A stretch of 40,296 nt of DNA from Bacillota bacterium (GCA_023400985.1 JAEXEN010000023.1:1-40296), one strand, 5' to 3'. Shown: positions 6,815 through 14,658, counted from the first letter of the stretch. Notes: generated by a model not told the origin, from the sequence alone. Translations and numbers: made by a program.

Positions 6815-8500
6815 TTGAAGCAGCACGAGTTGATTCTATCGGCGCTCGAGGGCCGCGCGACCTTTGTCATCAAAAACGCGCGCGTCGTAAACGTCTTCAC
6901 CAACGAGATCCTGAAAGCCGACGTTGCCATGTACGGCGATACCATCATAGGCGTGGGCGAGTTTAGCGCCGAAAACGAATACGATGCGAAGGGCGCGTAC
7001 CTTTGCCCCGGCTTCATCGATTCGCACGTGCATATAGAATCCTCAATGGTGATACCCCCGTCCTTTGCGCGCGTCATCATGCCGCACGGCACCACCTGCA
7101 TCATCGCCGACCCGCACGAGATCGCGAACGTCGCGGGTATTGCGGGCATACGCGCCATGTACAAATTCTCCGAAGGGCTCCCGTTGCGCGTCTACTTCAT
7201 GATGCCTTCCTGCGTGCCCTGCACCAAATTCGAGACGTCGGGCGCAGAAATACTCGCGGAGGACATGGTGCCTCTTATAAAGAAAAGCCGCATGCTGGGT
7301 CTCGGCGAAGTGATGGACTATGTAAGCACCATAAACGGCGACAAGGATATGCTCGATAAGATACGCCTGTTTGAAGGCCGCCCCATCGACGGGCACGCAC
7401 CGCTCGTTTCGGGCCGCTCGCTCAACGCCTACCGCATCGCCGGCCCATCGACCGACCACGAATGCTCCAACTACGACGAGGTTTTGGAAAAGCTTCGCAC
7501 AGGCATGAGCATCTTGCTGCGCGTGGGCTCCGCCGCCAAAGGCATGGATGACATATTCAGGCGGATAGCTGAAAATAAGCTTCCCACCGCGAACATGGCC
7601 TTCTGCACCGACGACAAGCATATTGAAAACATCCGAACAGAGGGGCATATCAACCACATCGCGCGGCTCGCGGTCTCCTGCGGCATAGACCCCGTGGAGG
7701 CCGTGAAGATGGGCTCCTACAACGCGTCGCGCATCTATGGCCTCAAGCGCGCGGGCGCGGTGGCGGTGGGCTGCCGTGCCGACATGGTGCTCTTGAAAGA
7801 CCTTAAAGATTTCGAAGTCGTGGAGGTGTTTACGGGCGGCGAGGTCTATAAGGACGCGGAATACCCAATACCGCTCATTCCCGACGAGGTATACGGAAGC
7901 GTGCGTATGGCGCCGCTTAATACCGAGTCGTTTGTTTTGAAAACCGACAGTGATGTGATGCCCGTTATTACCATGGTGGAGGAACAGCTTGTAACAAAGC
8001 TCAACCACCGTAAGGTCCGTGTGGAAAACGGCATGTTCAAGCCGGATGCGACCTATTCTAAGCTCGCGGTGATCGAACGCCACCACTTTACGGGCCGCAT
8101 GGGCCTTAGTATCGTGGAGGGTCTGAACATAGTCGGCGGCGCCATCGCCTCCACCGTTGCGCACGACTCGCACAACCTCGTGGTGGCGGGTGACAACGAT
8201 GCGGATATGCTCATGGCGGCCGACTCGCTGCGCGACTGCGGCGGAGGCTACAGCGTGGTGAACCACGGCGTGGTCATCGCGCGGCTCCCGCTCCCCGTAG
8301 CGGGCCTTATGACCGACGCGCCTATCGACGGCGTGATCGAGCGCCAGCGCGCGCTCCTTGACGCGGCGTACAGCCTTGGCGCAAAGAAGGGCAGCGACCC
8401 GCTTATCGCCCTGTCGTTCCTCGCGCTCCCGGTGATCCCCGAGGCGCGTTTGACCGACAAGGGGCTGTTTGACGTAAAGAGCATGAAGTTTGTTGAATGA
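6815..8500 (+). CDS. ade: Adenine deaminase
   Basis: Converts adenine to hypoxanthine and ammonia in the cytoplasm; a binuclear-metal amidohydrolase of the AdeC family. The 561-residue product has the family length. Metal-site motifs are D-S-H-V-H-I-E-S-S (His71, His73) and A-D-P-H-E-I-A-N near residue 99, followed by a long C-terminal domain with V-A-H-D-S-H-N-L typical of this family. The start is TTG at 6815 with A-G-G-G-G-G-G seven bases upstream. It heads a plus-strand unit with xdhABC (46-bp gap to xdhA), divergent from hydantoinase-mocA-guaD, so adenine and guanine both feed the same dehydrogenase. A long antisense frame over 7043-8506 is a composition artefact. Confidence 0.95.
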   Translation: MKQHELILSALEGRATFVIKNARVVNVFTNEILKADVAMYGDTIIGVGEFSAENEYDAKGAYLCPGFIDSHVHIESSMVIPPSFARVIMPHGTTCIIADPHEIANVAGIAGIRAMYKFSEGLPLRVYFMMPSCVPCTKFETSGAEILAEDMVPLIKKSRMLGLGEVMDYVSTINGDKDMLDKIRLFEGRPIDGHAPLVSGRSLNAYRIAGPSTDHECSNYDEVLEKLRTGMSILLRVGSAAKGMDDIFRRIAENKLPTANMAFCTDDKHIENIRTEGHINHIARLAVSCGIDPVEAVKMGSYNASRIYGLKRAGAVAVGCRADMVLLKDLKDFEVVEVFTGGEVYKDAEYPIPLIPDEVYGSVRMAPLNTESFVLKTDSDVMPVITMVEEQLVTKLNHRKVRVENGMFKPDATYSKLAVIERHHFTGRMGLSIVEGLNIVGGAIASTVAHDSHNLVVAGDNDADMLMAADSLRDCGGGYSVVNHGVVIARLPLPVAGLMTDAPIDGVIERQRALLDAAYSLGAKKGSDPLIALSFLALPVIPEARLTDKGLFDVKSMKFVE

Positions 8501-8546
8501 AACCATATAAGTAAGGAATCAACCAATCAATCCGGAGGTAGCCGAA

Positions 8547-10835
8547 ATGGGCGCAGTAGGAAAAAGCGTCACCCGCGTGGACGCGGTGGACAAGGTAACA
8601 GGCCGTGCGAAATATACCGACGATCTGGCCGATAAAAGCGCGCTGATCGCCAAGGTGTTCCGCTCCACCATCGCGCACGGCATGGTGAAAAGCATCGATG
8701 TTTCCGAGGCGGAAAAAATAGAAGGTGTCGTGAAGATCGTCACCTGCTTTGACGTACCCGACATACAGTTCCCGACCGCGGGCCACCCGTGGTCCACGGA
8801 CCCGCATCATCAGGACGCGGCGGATCGGTTGCTTCTCAACCGGCATGTGCGCTATTACGGCGACGACATTGCCGCCGTGATCGCGGAAAACGAAGTCGCC
8901 GCCATGCGGGCCATACGCGCCATCAAGGCGGAATACGAAGAATACCCCTTCGTGCTCGACCAAATCGAGGCCATGCAGGACGGTGCGCCGCAATTGCATG
9001 AAGAATATAAAAACAACATCCTAGGAAGCTCCGGCTATGAGGAGGGCAACTATGAAGAGGCCATCAAGGAACCCGGCCTCATCTGCGTCGATAAGTGGTA
9101 CGATACCCCCATGGTGCAGCACTGCCATATTGAAAACCACATCTGCTACGCCTATGAGGAGGCGGGCAAGATCGTGGTCGTTTCCTCCACGCAGATACCG
9201 CACATCGTGCGCCGTATCGTGGGGCAGGCGCTCGGCCGCCCGTGGGGCAGCGTGCGGCTCATAAAGCCCTATATCGGCGGCGGCTTCGGCAACAAGCAGG
9301 ATGCTTTATACGAGCCGCTTTGCGCCTTCCTCTCTACTGAGGTGGGCGGCCGGCTGGTGAAGCTCGATATGACCCGCGAGGAAACCTTTACCTGCAACCG
9401 CGTACGTCACGCCATCCGCTACCATCTGACAAGCTACGTGCGGCCGGACGGCACATTCGTGGCGCGCAAGTGCGAGGCTTTCTCCCAGCAGGGCGCATAC
9501 GCCTCCCACGGCCACGGCATCGCAGCCAAAGGGATTTCCGCGTTCAAGCAGATCTACAAATTCGAAAAGGCGTGCAAGGCGCAGGCCTACACGGTTTATA
9601 CCAACACCCCCTCGGCAGGCGCGATGCGCGCCTACGGCATACCTCAGGTGACTTTCGCGCTCGAAAGCCACGTGGAGGATATTGCAAAGGCCATCGGCAT
9701 GGACTCCCTCGAGCTTCGCAAAAAGAACATGATGGAGGTCGGCTACTGCGACAGCTTCTCCAAGAACGTGAACTGGTTCGACTCGCTCAACCAGTGCATT
9801 GAAAAGGGCAAGGCCTACATCCATTACGACGAGAAGATGGAGCGCTACAAAAATCAGGAAGGCCCCGTCCGCCGCGCGGTGGGTATGGCCATCTTCTGGT
9901 ACAACACTGCCGTATGGCCCATCTCCCTCGAGTCCTCCTCCTGCCGCATGGTCTTGAACCAAGATGGTTCCGTGCAGATGCAGATCGCCGAGACCGAAAT
10001 TGGCCAGGGCGCGGACACCGTGTTCGCGCAGATGACGGCCGATACACTGGGCATCCCGTTTGAACAGGTACATGTCATATCCGCGCAGGATACCGACGTG
10101 ACCCCCTTCGGCACGGGCGCTTATGGCTCCCGCCAGACTTATGTGGCCGGCATGGCGATACGCGATACGGCCCTCAAGCTCAAGGAGCGCATCATAAACT
10201 ACGCGCAATACCTCACCCGCGTACAAGCCTACGATATCGACGTAGTGGATGGCAAAGTCGTCCGAAAGCCCGACGGGCATGTGCTTATGACACTCGGCGA
10301 ACTTGCTACAGAGGCGCTTTACAGCATGGACCGTTCCGAGCATATGACCGCCGAAACTACCACGCAGTGCAAAACGAACGCCTACTCGTTCGGCTGCTCG
10401 TTCGTGGAGATCGAGGTAGACATCCCTCTATGCAAGATCACCGTGCTCAACGCCGTGAACGTGCACGACTGCGGGCAGCTCATCAACCCCGCCCTCGCCG
10501 CGGCGCAGGTGCACGGCGGCATGAGCATGTCTTTGGGTTACGGCCTAAGTGAGCAGCTTCTGTTCGATCAAAAAACCGGCAAGCCGCTCAATAATAACCT
10601 TTTGGACTATAAGCTTTTGACCACGCTCGACCACCCGCATCTTGAGGCGCAGTTCGTGGAAAACTACGAGCCCACGAGTGCGTTCGGCACCAAGGCGCTC
10701 GGCGAGCCGCCCGCGATCACCGCGGCCCCCGCCATAAGAAACGCGGTTCTTCACTGCACCGGCGTGGCCATCGATAAAGCCCCCCTCAACCCGCACATCC
10801 TGTTCGCGCGGTTCAGGGAAGAGGGCCTCATTTAA
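8547..10835 (+). CDS. xdhA: Xanthine dehydrogenase, molybdopterin-binding subunit
   Basis: Large catalytic subunit of a three-subunit xanthine dehydrogenase that hydroxylates hypoxanthine or xanthine, or runs in reverse with urate. The 762-residue product closely follows E. coli XdhA as I remember it. Molybdenum-site motifs are G-G-G-F-G-N-K-Q-D near residue 244, the substrate-arginine loop A-M-R-A-Y-G near 359, G-Q-G-A-D-T near 486, and L-G-E-P-P with the catalytic-base Glu near 718. The Q after N-K is shared with E. coli XdhA and is not a defect. ATG 8547 has G-G-A-G-G seven bases upstream. It is followed by xdhB 18 bp away. No XdhC/CoxI-type sulfuration chaperone is encoded nearby, so that factor must lie elsewhere. 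Specificity for purines is supported by the deaminase neighbours. Confidence 0.93.
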   Translation: MGAVGKSVTRVDAVDKVTGRAKYTDDLADKSALIAKVFRSTIAHGMVKSIDVSEAEKIEGVVKIVTCFDVPDIQFPTAGHPWSTDPHHQDAADRLLLNRHVRYYGDDIAAVIAENEVAAMRAIRAIKAEYEEYPFVLDQIEAMQDGAPQLHEEYKNNILGSSGYEEGNYEEAIKEPGLICVDKWYDTPMVQHCHIENHICYAYEEAGKIVVVSSTQIPHIVRRIVGQALGRPWGSVRLIKPYIGGGFGNKQDALYEPLCAFLSTEVGGRLVKLDMTREETFTCNRVRHAIRYHLTSYVRPDGTFVARKCEAFSQQGAYASHGHGIAAKGISAFKQIYKFEKACKAQAYTVYTNTPSAGAMRAYGIPQVTFALESHVEDIAKAIGMDSLELRKKNMMEVGYCDSFSKNVNWFDSLNQCIEKGKAYIHYDEKMERYKNQEGPVRRAVGMAIFWYNTAVWPISLESSSCRMVLNQDGSVQMQIAETEIGQGADTVFAQMTADTLGIPFEQVHVISAQDTDVTPFGTGAYGSRQTYVAGMAIRDTALKLKERIINYAQYLTRVQAYDIDVVDGKVVRKPDGHVLMTLGELATEALYSMDRSEHMTAETTTQCKTNAYSFGCSFVEIEVDIPLCKITVLNAVNVHDCGQLINPALAAAQVHGGMSMSLGYGLSEQLLFDQKTGKPLNNNLLDYKLLTTLDHPHLEAQFVENYEPTSAFGTKALGEPPAITAAPAIRNAVLHCTGVAIDKAPLNPHILFARFREEGLI

Positions 10836-10853
10836 GGCAAGGGAGAGATAGAT

Positions 10854-11735
10854 ATGTACGACATCAAGGCCTTGTACGAGGCGGCCTCCGTACAAAACGC
10901 CATCGAGCTTTTAATGGCCCACCCTGCGGCGAAGATCATCGCAGGCGGCAGCGACGTCCTCATCAAAATGCGCGAAGGCCATCTCGCAGGCGCCGAGCTT
11001 GTGAGTATTTACGGTCTCGACGAGCTCCGCGGCGTATCGATGGACCCCGACGGCACCATCCGCATCCTCCCGCTCACAAGCTTTTCGCACATAACCGCAA
11101 GCCCCATCATCCAAGAGCACATCAAGGTGCTCGGCGAAGCGGTCGATCAAGTGGGAGGCCCGCAGATACGCAACATCGGCACCATCGGCGGCAACACCTG
11201 CAACGGCGTGACGAGCGCGGACTCCGGCTCCACCCTCACCGCCTACGACGCCGTCATGGAGCTTACCGGTCCCGACGGCGTAAGGCAGCTCCCCATTCGC
11301 GAGTTTTACGTGAGCGCGGGCAAGGTCGCCTTAAAACCCGCCGAGCTTCAGACCGCCATCCTCATCAGAAAGGAAAGCTACCATGGCTACAAGGGCCACT
11401 ACATCAAGTACGCCATGCGAAACGCGCTCGACATCGCCACGCTCGGCTGCTCGGTGAACGTAAAGCTTTCCGCCGATAAGAAACGTATTGAGGACGTCCG
11501 CGTCGCCTACGGCGTGGCCGGCCCCGTGCCCATGCGTGCAGAGTCCGCGGAAGCCGCGGGCAAAGAAAAGCCCGTAAGCGAAGCGACCATCGACGCGGTC
11601 GGCAAGGCGTCGCTTGGCGACGTGAACCCCCGCACCAGCTGGCGCGCGAGCAAGGAGTTCCGCTTACACCTTGTGGAGGAGCTCACCAAACGCGCCATGC
11701 GTGAATCGATCCTGCTTTCGGGAGGTATATTCTGA
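10854..11735 (+). CDS. xdhB: Xanthine dehydrogenase, FAD-binding subunit
   Basis: Medium subunit carrying FAD and passing electrons onward. At 293 residues it matches E. coli XdhB in length. The FAD-binding signatures are A-G-G-S-D-V-L near residues 30-36 and N-I-G-T-I-G-G-N-T-C-N-G at 107-118; the C-terminal CO-dehydrogenase flavoprotein domain begins near residue 180. ATG 10854 has a G-G-G-A-G-A site upstream. The stop codon overlaps the xdhC start (ATGA), so stoichiometric co-translation is expected. A ferredoxin- or NAD-linked role cannot be told from sequence. Confidence 0.93.
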   Translation: MYDIKALYEAASVQNAIELLMAHPAAKIIAGGSDVLIKMREGHLAGAELVSIYGLDELRGVSMDPDGTIRILPLTSFSHITASPIIQEHIKVLGEAVDQVGGPQIRNIGTIGGNTCNGVTSADSGSTLTAYDAVMELTGPDGVRQLPIREFYVSAGKVALKPAELQTAILIRKESYHGYKGHYIKYAMRNALDIATLGCSVNVKLSADKKRIEDVRVAYGVAGPVPMRAESAEAAGKEKPVSEATIDAVGKASLGDVNPRTSWRASKEFRLHLVEELTKRAMRESILLSGGIF

Positions 11736-12214
11736 TGCAGACCAAACAGATCCATTTCACCCTCAACGGCAAAGCCATAGAGACCGTAGTAGACGTCCGC
11801 GCTTCGCTGACGGACCTTCTCCGCAACGACTTTCGCATGACCTCCGTCAAGAAGGGCTGCGAGGTCGGCGAATGCGGCGCGTGCAACGTGCTCATTAACG
11901 GCGAAGCCTTCAACTCCTGCATCTACCTCGCGGTTTGGGCGGACGGCAAAAACATCCGCACCGTGGAAGGCCTCCTCTCCCCCGACGGCAAGCTAAGTGA
12001 TATCCAGCAGGCCTTCGTGGACGAGGCCGCCGTGCAATGCGGCTTCTGCACGCCGGGCTTTATCATGACCGCCGTGGAGATACTCGAAACGGGCAAGGAA
12101 TACACCCGTGACGAGCTCAAAAAGCTCCTTTCCGGCCACCTCTGCCGCTGCACCGGCTATGAGAACATCATCAACGCCGTGGAAAAGACGATGAAGAAGA
12201 GGCTGGGGTCATAA
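11735..12214 (+). CDS. xdhC: Xanthine dehydrogenase, [2Fe-2S] subunit
   Basis: Small iron-sulfur subunit with two [2Fe-2S] clusters. The plant-ferredoxin-type cluster uses Cys42, Cys47, Cys50 and Cys62 (G-C-E-V-G-E-C-G-A-C), and the helical-bundle cluster uses Cys102, Cys105, Cys137 and Cys139 (C-G-F-C-T-P-G and L-C-R-C-T-G-Y). Length, 159 residues, equals that of E. coli XdhC. It overlaps xdhB by one base and has a G-G-A-G-G-T site within the end of xdhB. It is the last gene of the unit; a palindrome and then a strong terminator follow. Confidence 0.95.
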   Translation: MQTKQIHFTLNGKAIETVVDVRASLTDLLRNDFRMTSVKKGCEVGECGACNVLINGEAFNSCIYLAVWADGKNIRTVEGLLSPDGKLSDIQQAFVDEAAVQCGFCTPGFIMTAVEILETGKEYTRDELKKLLSGHLCRCTGYENIINAVEKTMKKRLGS

Positions 12215-12224
12215 CGAAGGGTAC

Positions 12225-12252
12225 GCTTACTTTTCTTGAAAGAAAAGTAAGC
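12225..12252. repeat. Perfect 13-bp palindrome after xdhC
   Basis: GCTTACTTTTCTT (12225-12237) and AAGAAAAGTAAGC (12240-12252) are perfect complements around GA. It is AT-rich in GC-rich DNA and lacks a following T-run. From memory, very similar palindromes are scattered in intergenic regions of many unrelated bacteria, so it is probably a dispersed repeat or mRNA 3'-end element. Confidence 0.6.
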
Positions 12253-12299
12253 AAAAGAACTTTGTGTTAAAGGTAACGGAATAACTTTGTATGCAAAAG

Positions 12300-12323
12300 C
12301 GCCCCAAACAGCGGGGCGTTTTT
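12300..12323 (+). terminator. Intrinsic terminator of the ade-xdhABC unit
   Basis: CGCCCC (12300-12305) and GGGGCG (12313-12318) form a six-pair GC stem with a 7-base loop, followed by TTTTT. It stands between xdhC and the converging NifX-like gene. Confidence 0.8.
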
Positions 12324-12354
12324 CGCACGAACGAAATGTTTCAAACGCTGCCGG

Positions 12355-12765
12355 CTAGATTCCGCCGTCCGACCCGTGCCGATGATGGCAATCTCCCTCG
12401 TGCTCCCCGCAGGAGCCGTGATGATGCTCGCCGTGATGCTCGCATTCCACATCGGGATCGTAGCCCAGCCTCTCGGCAAGCAAAGCCCCGACGGCCTCAT
12501 CTGCGCCGCCGGTAACGCCGCCGTAAAGCGCGATCCCCGCCTCTGCCAGCGCCTGTTTCGCGCCCGTTCCTATGCCGCCGCATATCAGCGTATCGACGCC
12601 GCATTTTTTCAGAATATCCGCGAGCGCGCCGTGCCCGCTGCCGTTCGTATTGACGGTGGACGCGACCGTTACTTCGCCGTTCTCCACGTCGTAAACCTTG
12701 AAACGCTCCGTGTGCCCGAAATGCTGAAATACATTCCCGTTTTCATACGCTACCGCGATCCTCAT
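12355..12765 (-). CDS. NifX/NifB-family (dinitrogenase Fe-Mo cofactor biosynthesis domain) protein with His/Cys-rich tail
   Basis: Single-domain member of the NifB/NifX/NafY cofactor-carrier family, residues 1-100: M-R-I-A-V-A-Y-E-N-G, H-F-G-H near residues 15-18 and I-C-G-G-I-G-T-G-A near 61. Residues 108-136 form a tail with nine His and three Cys, fit to bind metal ions. Start ATG 12765 has a G-G-A-G-A-G-A site; a longer frame that begins inside the upstream gene is rejected. The stop codon of the DUF134 gene overlaps this start (ATGA), so the two are co-translated. No nitrogenase genes are present; such orphan proteins are common in Clostridia and of unknown role. Proximity to a molybdoenzyme locus invites a Mo- or Fe-S-related role, but that is inference. 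Confidence 0.8.
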   Translation of the reverse strand: MRIAVAYENGNVFQHFGHTERFKVYDVENGEVTVASTVNTNGSGHGALADILKKCGVDTLICGGIGTGAKQALAEAGIALYGGVTGGADEAVGALLAERLGYDPDVECEHHGEHHHGSCGEHEGDCHHRHGSDGGI

Positions 12766-13151
12766 TGTTCTCTCCTTCCATGCTGATGCGCCGCTTCTTC
12801 CGCATCCGTCTCTTTCGGGCATCGCCCATGCCTGCAGCCACGTCCGCAGCATCCGTTCCGATGCTCGCAAACGCGGTATTCCCCGCCCTCGATCACAAGC
12901 GCCGCACCGTTCACGATACACACGGCCAGCTTTTTTCTTGCACCCGCGTAGATCGCCTGTACGGTCGTTCTCGCGATCTCCATCTGATCGGCGCATTGCT
13001 CCTGCGTCAAACCCTCTAGATCGATCAAACGGATGACCTCGTATTCGTCCACCGTCATTTTAATAAGTTCGTCCCGCCTCGTTCCTTCTGCGCCAAAGCT
13101 TGTATAGCGCGGCATCGTACAAACCCTGCGCCATTTTCGCGGTCTTGGCAT
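12762..13151 (-). CDS. DUF134 family predicted DNA-binding protein
   Basis: Begins M-P-R-P-R-K-W-R-R-V-C, the signature start of DUF134, followed by a sigma-70 region-4-like helix-turn-helix at about residues 49-75 (L-T-Q-E-Q-C-A-D-Q-M). The C-terminus has five cysteines (95, 101, 102, 106, 111) and several His, a likely metal site. ATG 13151 is preferred over the upstream in-frame ATG because G-G-G-A-G-G lies seven bases before it. It is first in a two-gene unit with the NifX-like gene. A good promoter and a 12-bp palindrome near the predicted transcription start suggest self-regulation, perhaps metal- or redox-linked. Function of DUF134 is not established. Confidence 0.8.
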   Translation of the reverse strand: MPRPRKWRRVCTMPRYTSFGAEGTRRDELIKMTVDEYEVIRLIDLEGLTQEQCADQMEIARTTVQAIYAGARKKLAVCIVNGAALVIEGGEYRVCEHRNGCCGRGCRHGRCPKETDAEEAAHQHGRREQ

Positions 13152-13174
13152 GGCACCGCCTCCCATCTCATTGT

Positions 13175-13186
13175 TGGCATATGCCA
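13175..13186. promoter_or_regulatory. 12-bp perfect palindrome, likely operator
   Basis: TGGCATATGCCA is a perfect palindrome directly downstream of the -10 box (13193-13198), covering roughly +1 to +12 of the predicted DUF134 transcript. The position suits a repressor site, with the DUF134 protein itself as the simplest candidate. Confidence 0.45.
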
Positions 13187-13192
13187 TTTACT

Positions 13193-13221
13193 ATTATGCG
13201 CGCGTTTATGTCATATGTCAA
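13193..13221 (-). promoter_or_regulatory. Sigma-A promoter of the DUF134/NifX-like unit
   Basis: TTGACA (13221-13216) and CATAAT (13198-13193) on the minus strand are 17 bp apart, matching 11 of 12 consensus bases. The predicted leader to ATG 13151 is about 36 bases. The rest of the interval to 13316 shows no gene. Confidence 0.75.
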
Positions 13222-13316
13222 TAACAATCGCCGCAGGTACTATGTTGTCCATGGGGATGAGCGTCACGTACGCCCCTTCCACCGCGCCATCCACCGCCTT
13301 GTTTCAAAAAGAAATT

Positions 13317-13339
13317 CCCCTCCCGCGCCGCGAGAGGGG
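13317..13339 (-). terminator. Terminator at the end of the flagellar genes (after csrA)
   Basis: CCCCTC (13317-13322) and GAGGGG (13334-13339) pair, with further CGC/GCG pairs inside. On the minus strand it follows csrA and is trailed by a moderately T-rich segment. It marks the end of the flgF-to-csrA region; no flagellin gene follows. Confidence 0.6.
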
Positions 13340-13365
13340 AAAAATGTTTGAAATAAAAAGGCTGT

Positions 13366-13605
13366 CTATTCCACTTTCTCCGGCGCGGGCGTACTTGCCG
13401 GGAAAAGCCGGCCGATGGCGGGCGCGTTGACGGCGGACTTGTTGGCTTCGATGGTCGCGTCCATCAGTTCCTTGCGGAAGATGCGCGTTTCCTTGGGAGC
13501 GTTGATGCCGATGCGCACGCGGTCGCCCTCCACGCCCAATATCTCTATGGAAATATCCTTGCCGATGAAGAGGATCTCACCTGCCTTGCGTGACAGAACC
13601 AGCAT
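13366..13605 (-). CDS. csrA: Carbon storage regulator CsrA (translational regulator)
   Basis: RNA-binding dimer that blocks translation of target mRNAs, in Bacillus mainly flagellin, by covering GGA sites at the ribosome site. The 79-residue product starts M-L-V-L-S-R-K-A-G-E and contains G-D-R-V-R-I-G-I-N-A-P near residue 27, both family signatures; the RNA-contacting Arg region lies near 41-44. The C-terminal 20 residues are a low-complexity Ala/Pro extension. Its start lies inside fliW (29-bp overlap) with G-G-G-A-G-G-G eight bases upstream, ensuring coupled synthesis with its antagonist FliW. It is the last gene of the unit. Confidence 0.95.
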   Translation of the reverse strand: MLVLSRKAGEILFIGKDISIEILGVEGDRVRIGINAPKETRIFRKELMDATIEANKSAVNAPAIGRLFPASTPAPEKVE

Positions 13606-14062
13606 TGGCTTTACCCTCCCCGCTCAGCTTTTCCATGATGCTATCGTAAATGGGATAACGGAGCGAAAGCGTTGCGGCGTCGATAACGAGCTGTTTGCCG
13701 ATGCCGCGCTTGGCGTTGATGACGATGGGCGACGCGAGGTTGGCCGTCATCTTTTTGACGTCTTCAGGGATCACCACCACGCACAACACCAAAAGATCCT
13801 CCGGCGCGTCCAGATTCAGGTCCTCCAGCTCGCTTTCGCGCACGTCCACATAATAGTCGCTCACGAGCTCGAAGGGGATTACCGCCGGTAGCGCGATACG
13901 CTTATTTTCTACGGATTGAAGCCACAATAACGGCTTTGTTTCCTCTGTTTCCAAAAGAATAAAGCTTCTGAGCTCCTCAAAGCCGGGTATGCCGTTTGGA
14001 AAATTTAAGGTTTTTTTATCCGCCAGCTCGAATGTGCCGAAGCGTTCCGTTTCGATCAGCAT
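13577..14062 (-). CDS. fliW: Flagellar assembly factor FliW
   Basis: FliW binds CsrA and relieves it from flagellin mRNA; free flagellin in turn binds FliW, giving a partner-switch checkpoint. The 161-residue product has the family opening with E-T-E-R-F-G-T-F and the conserved F-P-N-G-I-P-G-F-E-E-L near residue 21, then a central P-F-E-L-V motif near 66. The ribosome site is weak, so translation may depend on coupling to the DUF6470 gene 11 bp upstream. The csrA start overlaps its 3' end. Order yviE-fliW-csrA is as in Bacillus subtilis. Confidence 0.95.
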   Translation of the reverse strand: MLIETERFGTFELADKKTLNFPNGIPGFEELRSFILLETEETKPLLWLQSVENKRIALPAVIPFELVSDYYVDVRESELEDLNLDAPEDLLVLCVVVIPEDVKKMTANLASPIVINAKRGIGKQLVIDAATLSLRYPIYDSIMEKLSGEGKANAGSVTQGR

Positions 14063-14073
14063 AGTATTTCACT

Positions 14074-14658
14074 CTAAACCCTTTCGTCCACCCTGTCGCC
14101 TACGCCGTTGCGCAGTGCTTCCATGTTCACGCGTACCGTCACGGAAGGCTTTTGTTTCAGGGTTATCTCCACATAATACGGTTCCACTTCGATCACGGGG
14201 CCTTCGCCTACATCCCATTCGATCTCGATACCGGGTTTCGTCCACTGCACCTCGAAGACGTTCGTATCCCACTCGATGTTGGCGCGCTTTTCGGTCGTCT
14301 TCTGTCTGCTGATCTCCTGCGGCTTAGCGAGCGCATTGCTTTTTTCCACGATCTCGCTCAGGGCGCTGCCGCTTAGGGTAGCTTTGAGCGCCTCCGTGCT
14401 GTCGGTCCTGCTGTTACGCGCGGCGGCGGAGGAAGAACATCCGAACTGGCGGGAAAGCTCCAAAGCCTCGAGCTGCGAATCCGTTTCCGGCATTTCCTCC
14501 CATTCGATGTCGAACTGAGGCATCTTCCGGACGATACGCATTTCAGGCTCCGTATGCTTGATCACGAAAGTAGGCATCGTGTTGCTGATTGTTACCTTGG
14601 CGGGCTCGGTATGGATCTCAAGCTGTGCCCGCTCGGTATGAATCGATAGCACATTCAT
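14074..14658 (-). CDS. DUF6470 family protein (YviE-like)
   Basis: Protein of unknown function found between flgL and fliW in Bacillus (YviE) and Clostridia. The 194-residue product shows repeated short strands ending in charged residues (I-H-T-E, I-K-H-T-E-P-E-M, D-I-E-W, N-I-E-W-D, E-I-E-W-D-V), a pattern of the family, with a charged helical middle (about residues 60-120). ATG 14658 is preferred to an upstream TTG at 14703 because of a G-G-G-G-A site. A flagellar role is inferred only from conserved gene order. Confidence 0.8.
   Translation of the reverse strand: MNVLSIHTERAQLEIHTEPAKVTISNTMPTFVIKHTEPEMRIVRKMPQFDIEWEEMPETDSQLEALELSRQFGCSSSAAARNSRTDSTEALKATLSGSALSEIVEKSNALAKPQEISRQKTTEKRANIEWDTNVFEVQWTKPGIEIEWDVGEGPVIEVEPYYVEITLKQKPSVTVRVNMEALRNGVGDRVDERV

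Noticed and set aside
7043..8506. Long antisense frame of about 487 codons over ade
   Set aside because: Shadow of a GC-rich gene: low-complexity His/Val/Arg composition, no ribosome site, and a clear adenine deaminase on the other strand.
9277..9300. Gln in place of Glu after the G-G-G-F-G-N-K motif of XdhA as an active-site defect
   Set aside because: E. coli XdhA, as I recall it, has the same Q-D, and the catalytic Glu in L-G-E-P-P is present, so the enzyme looks intact.
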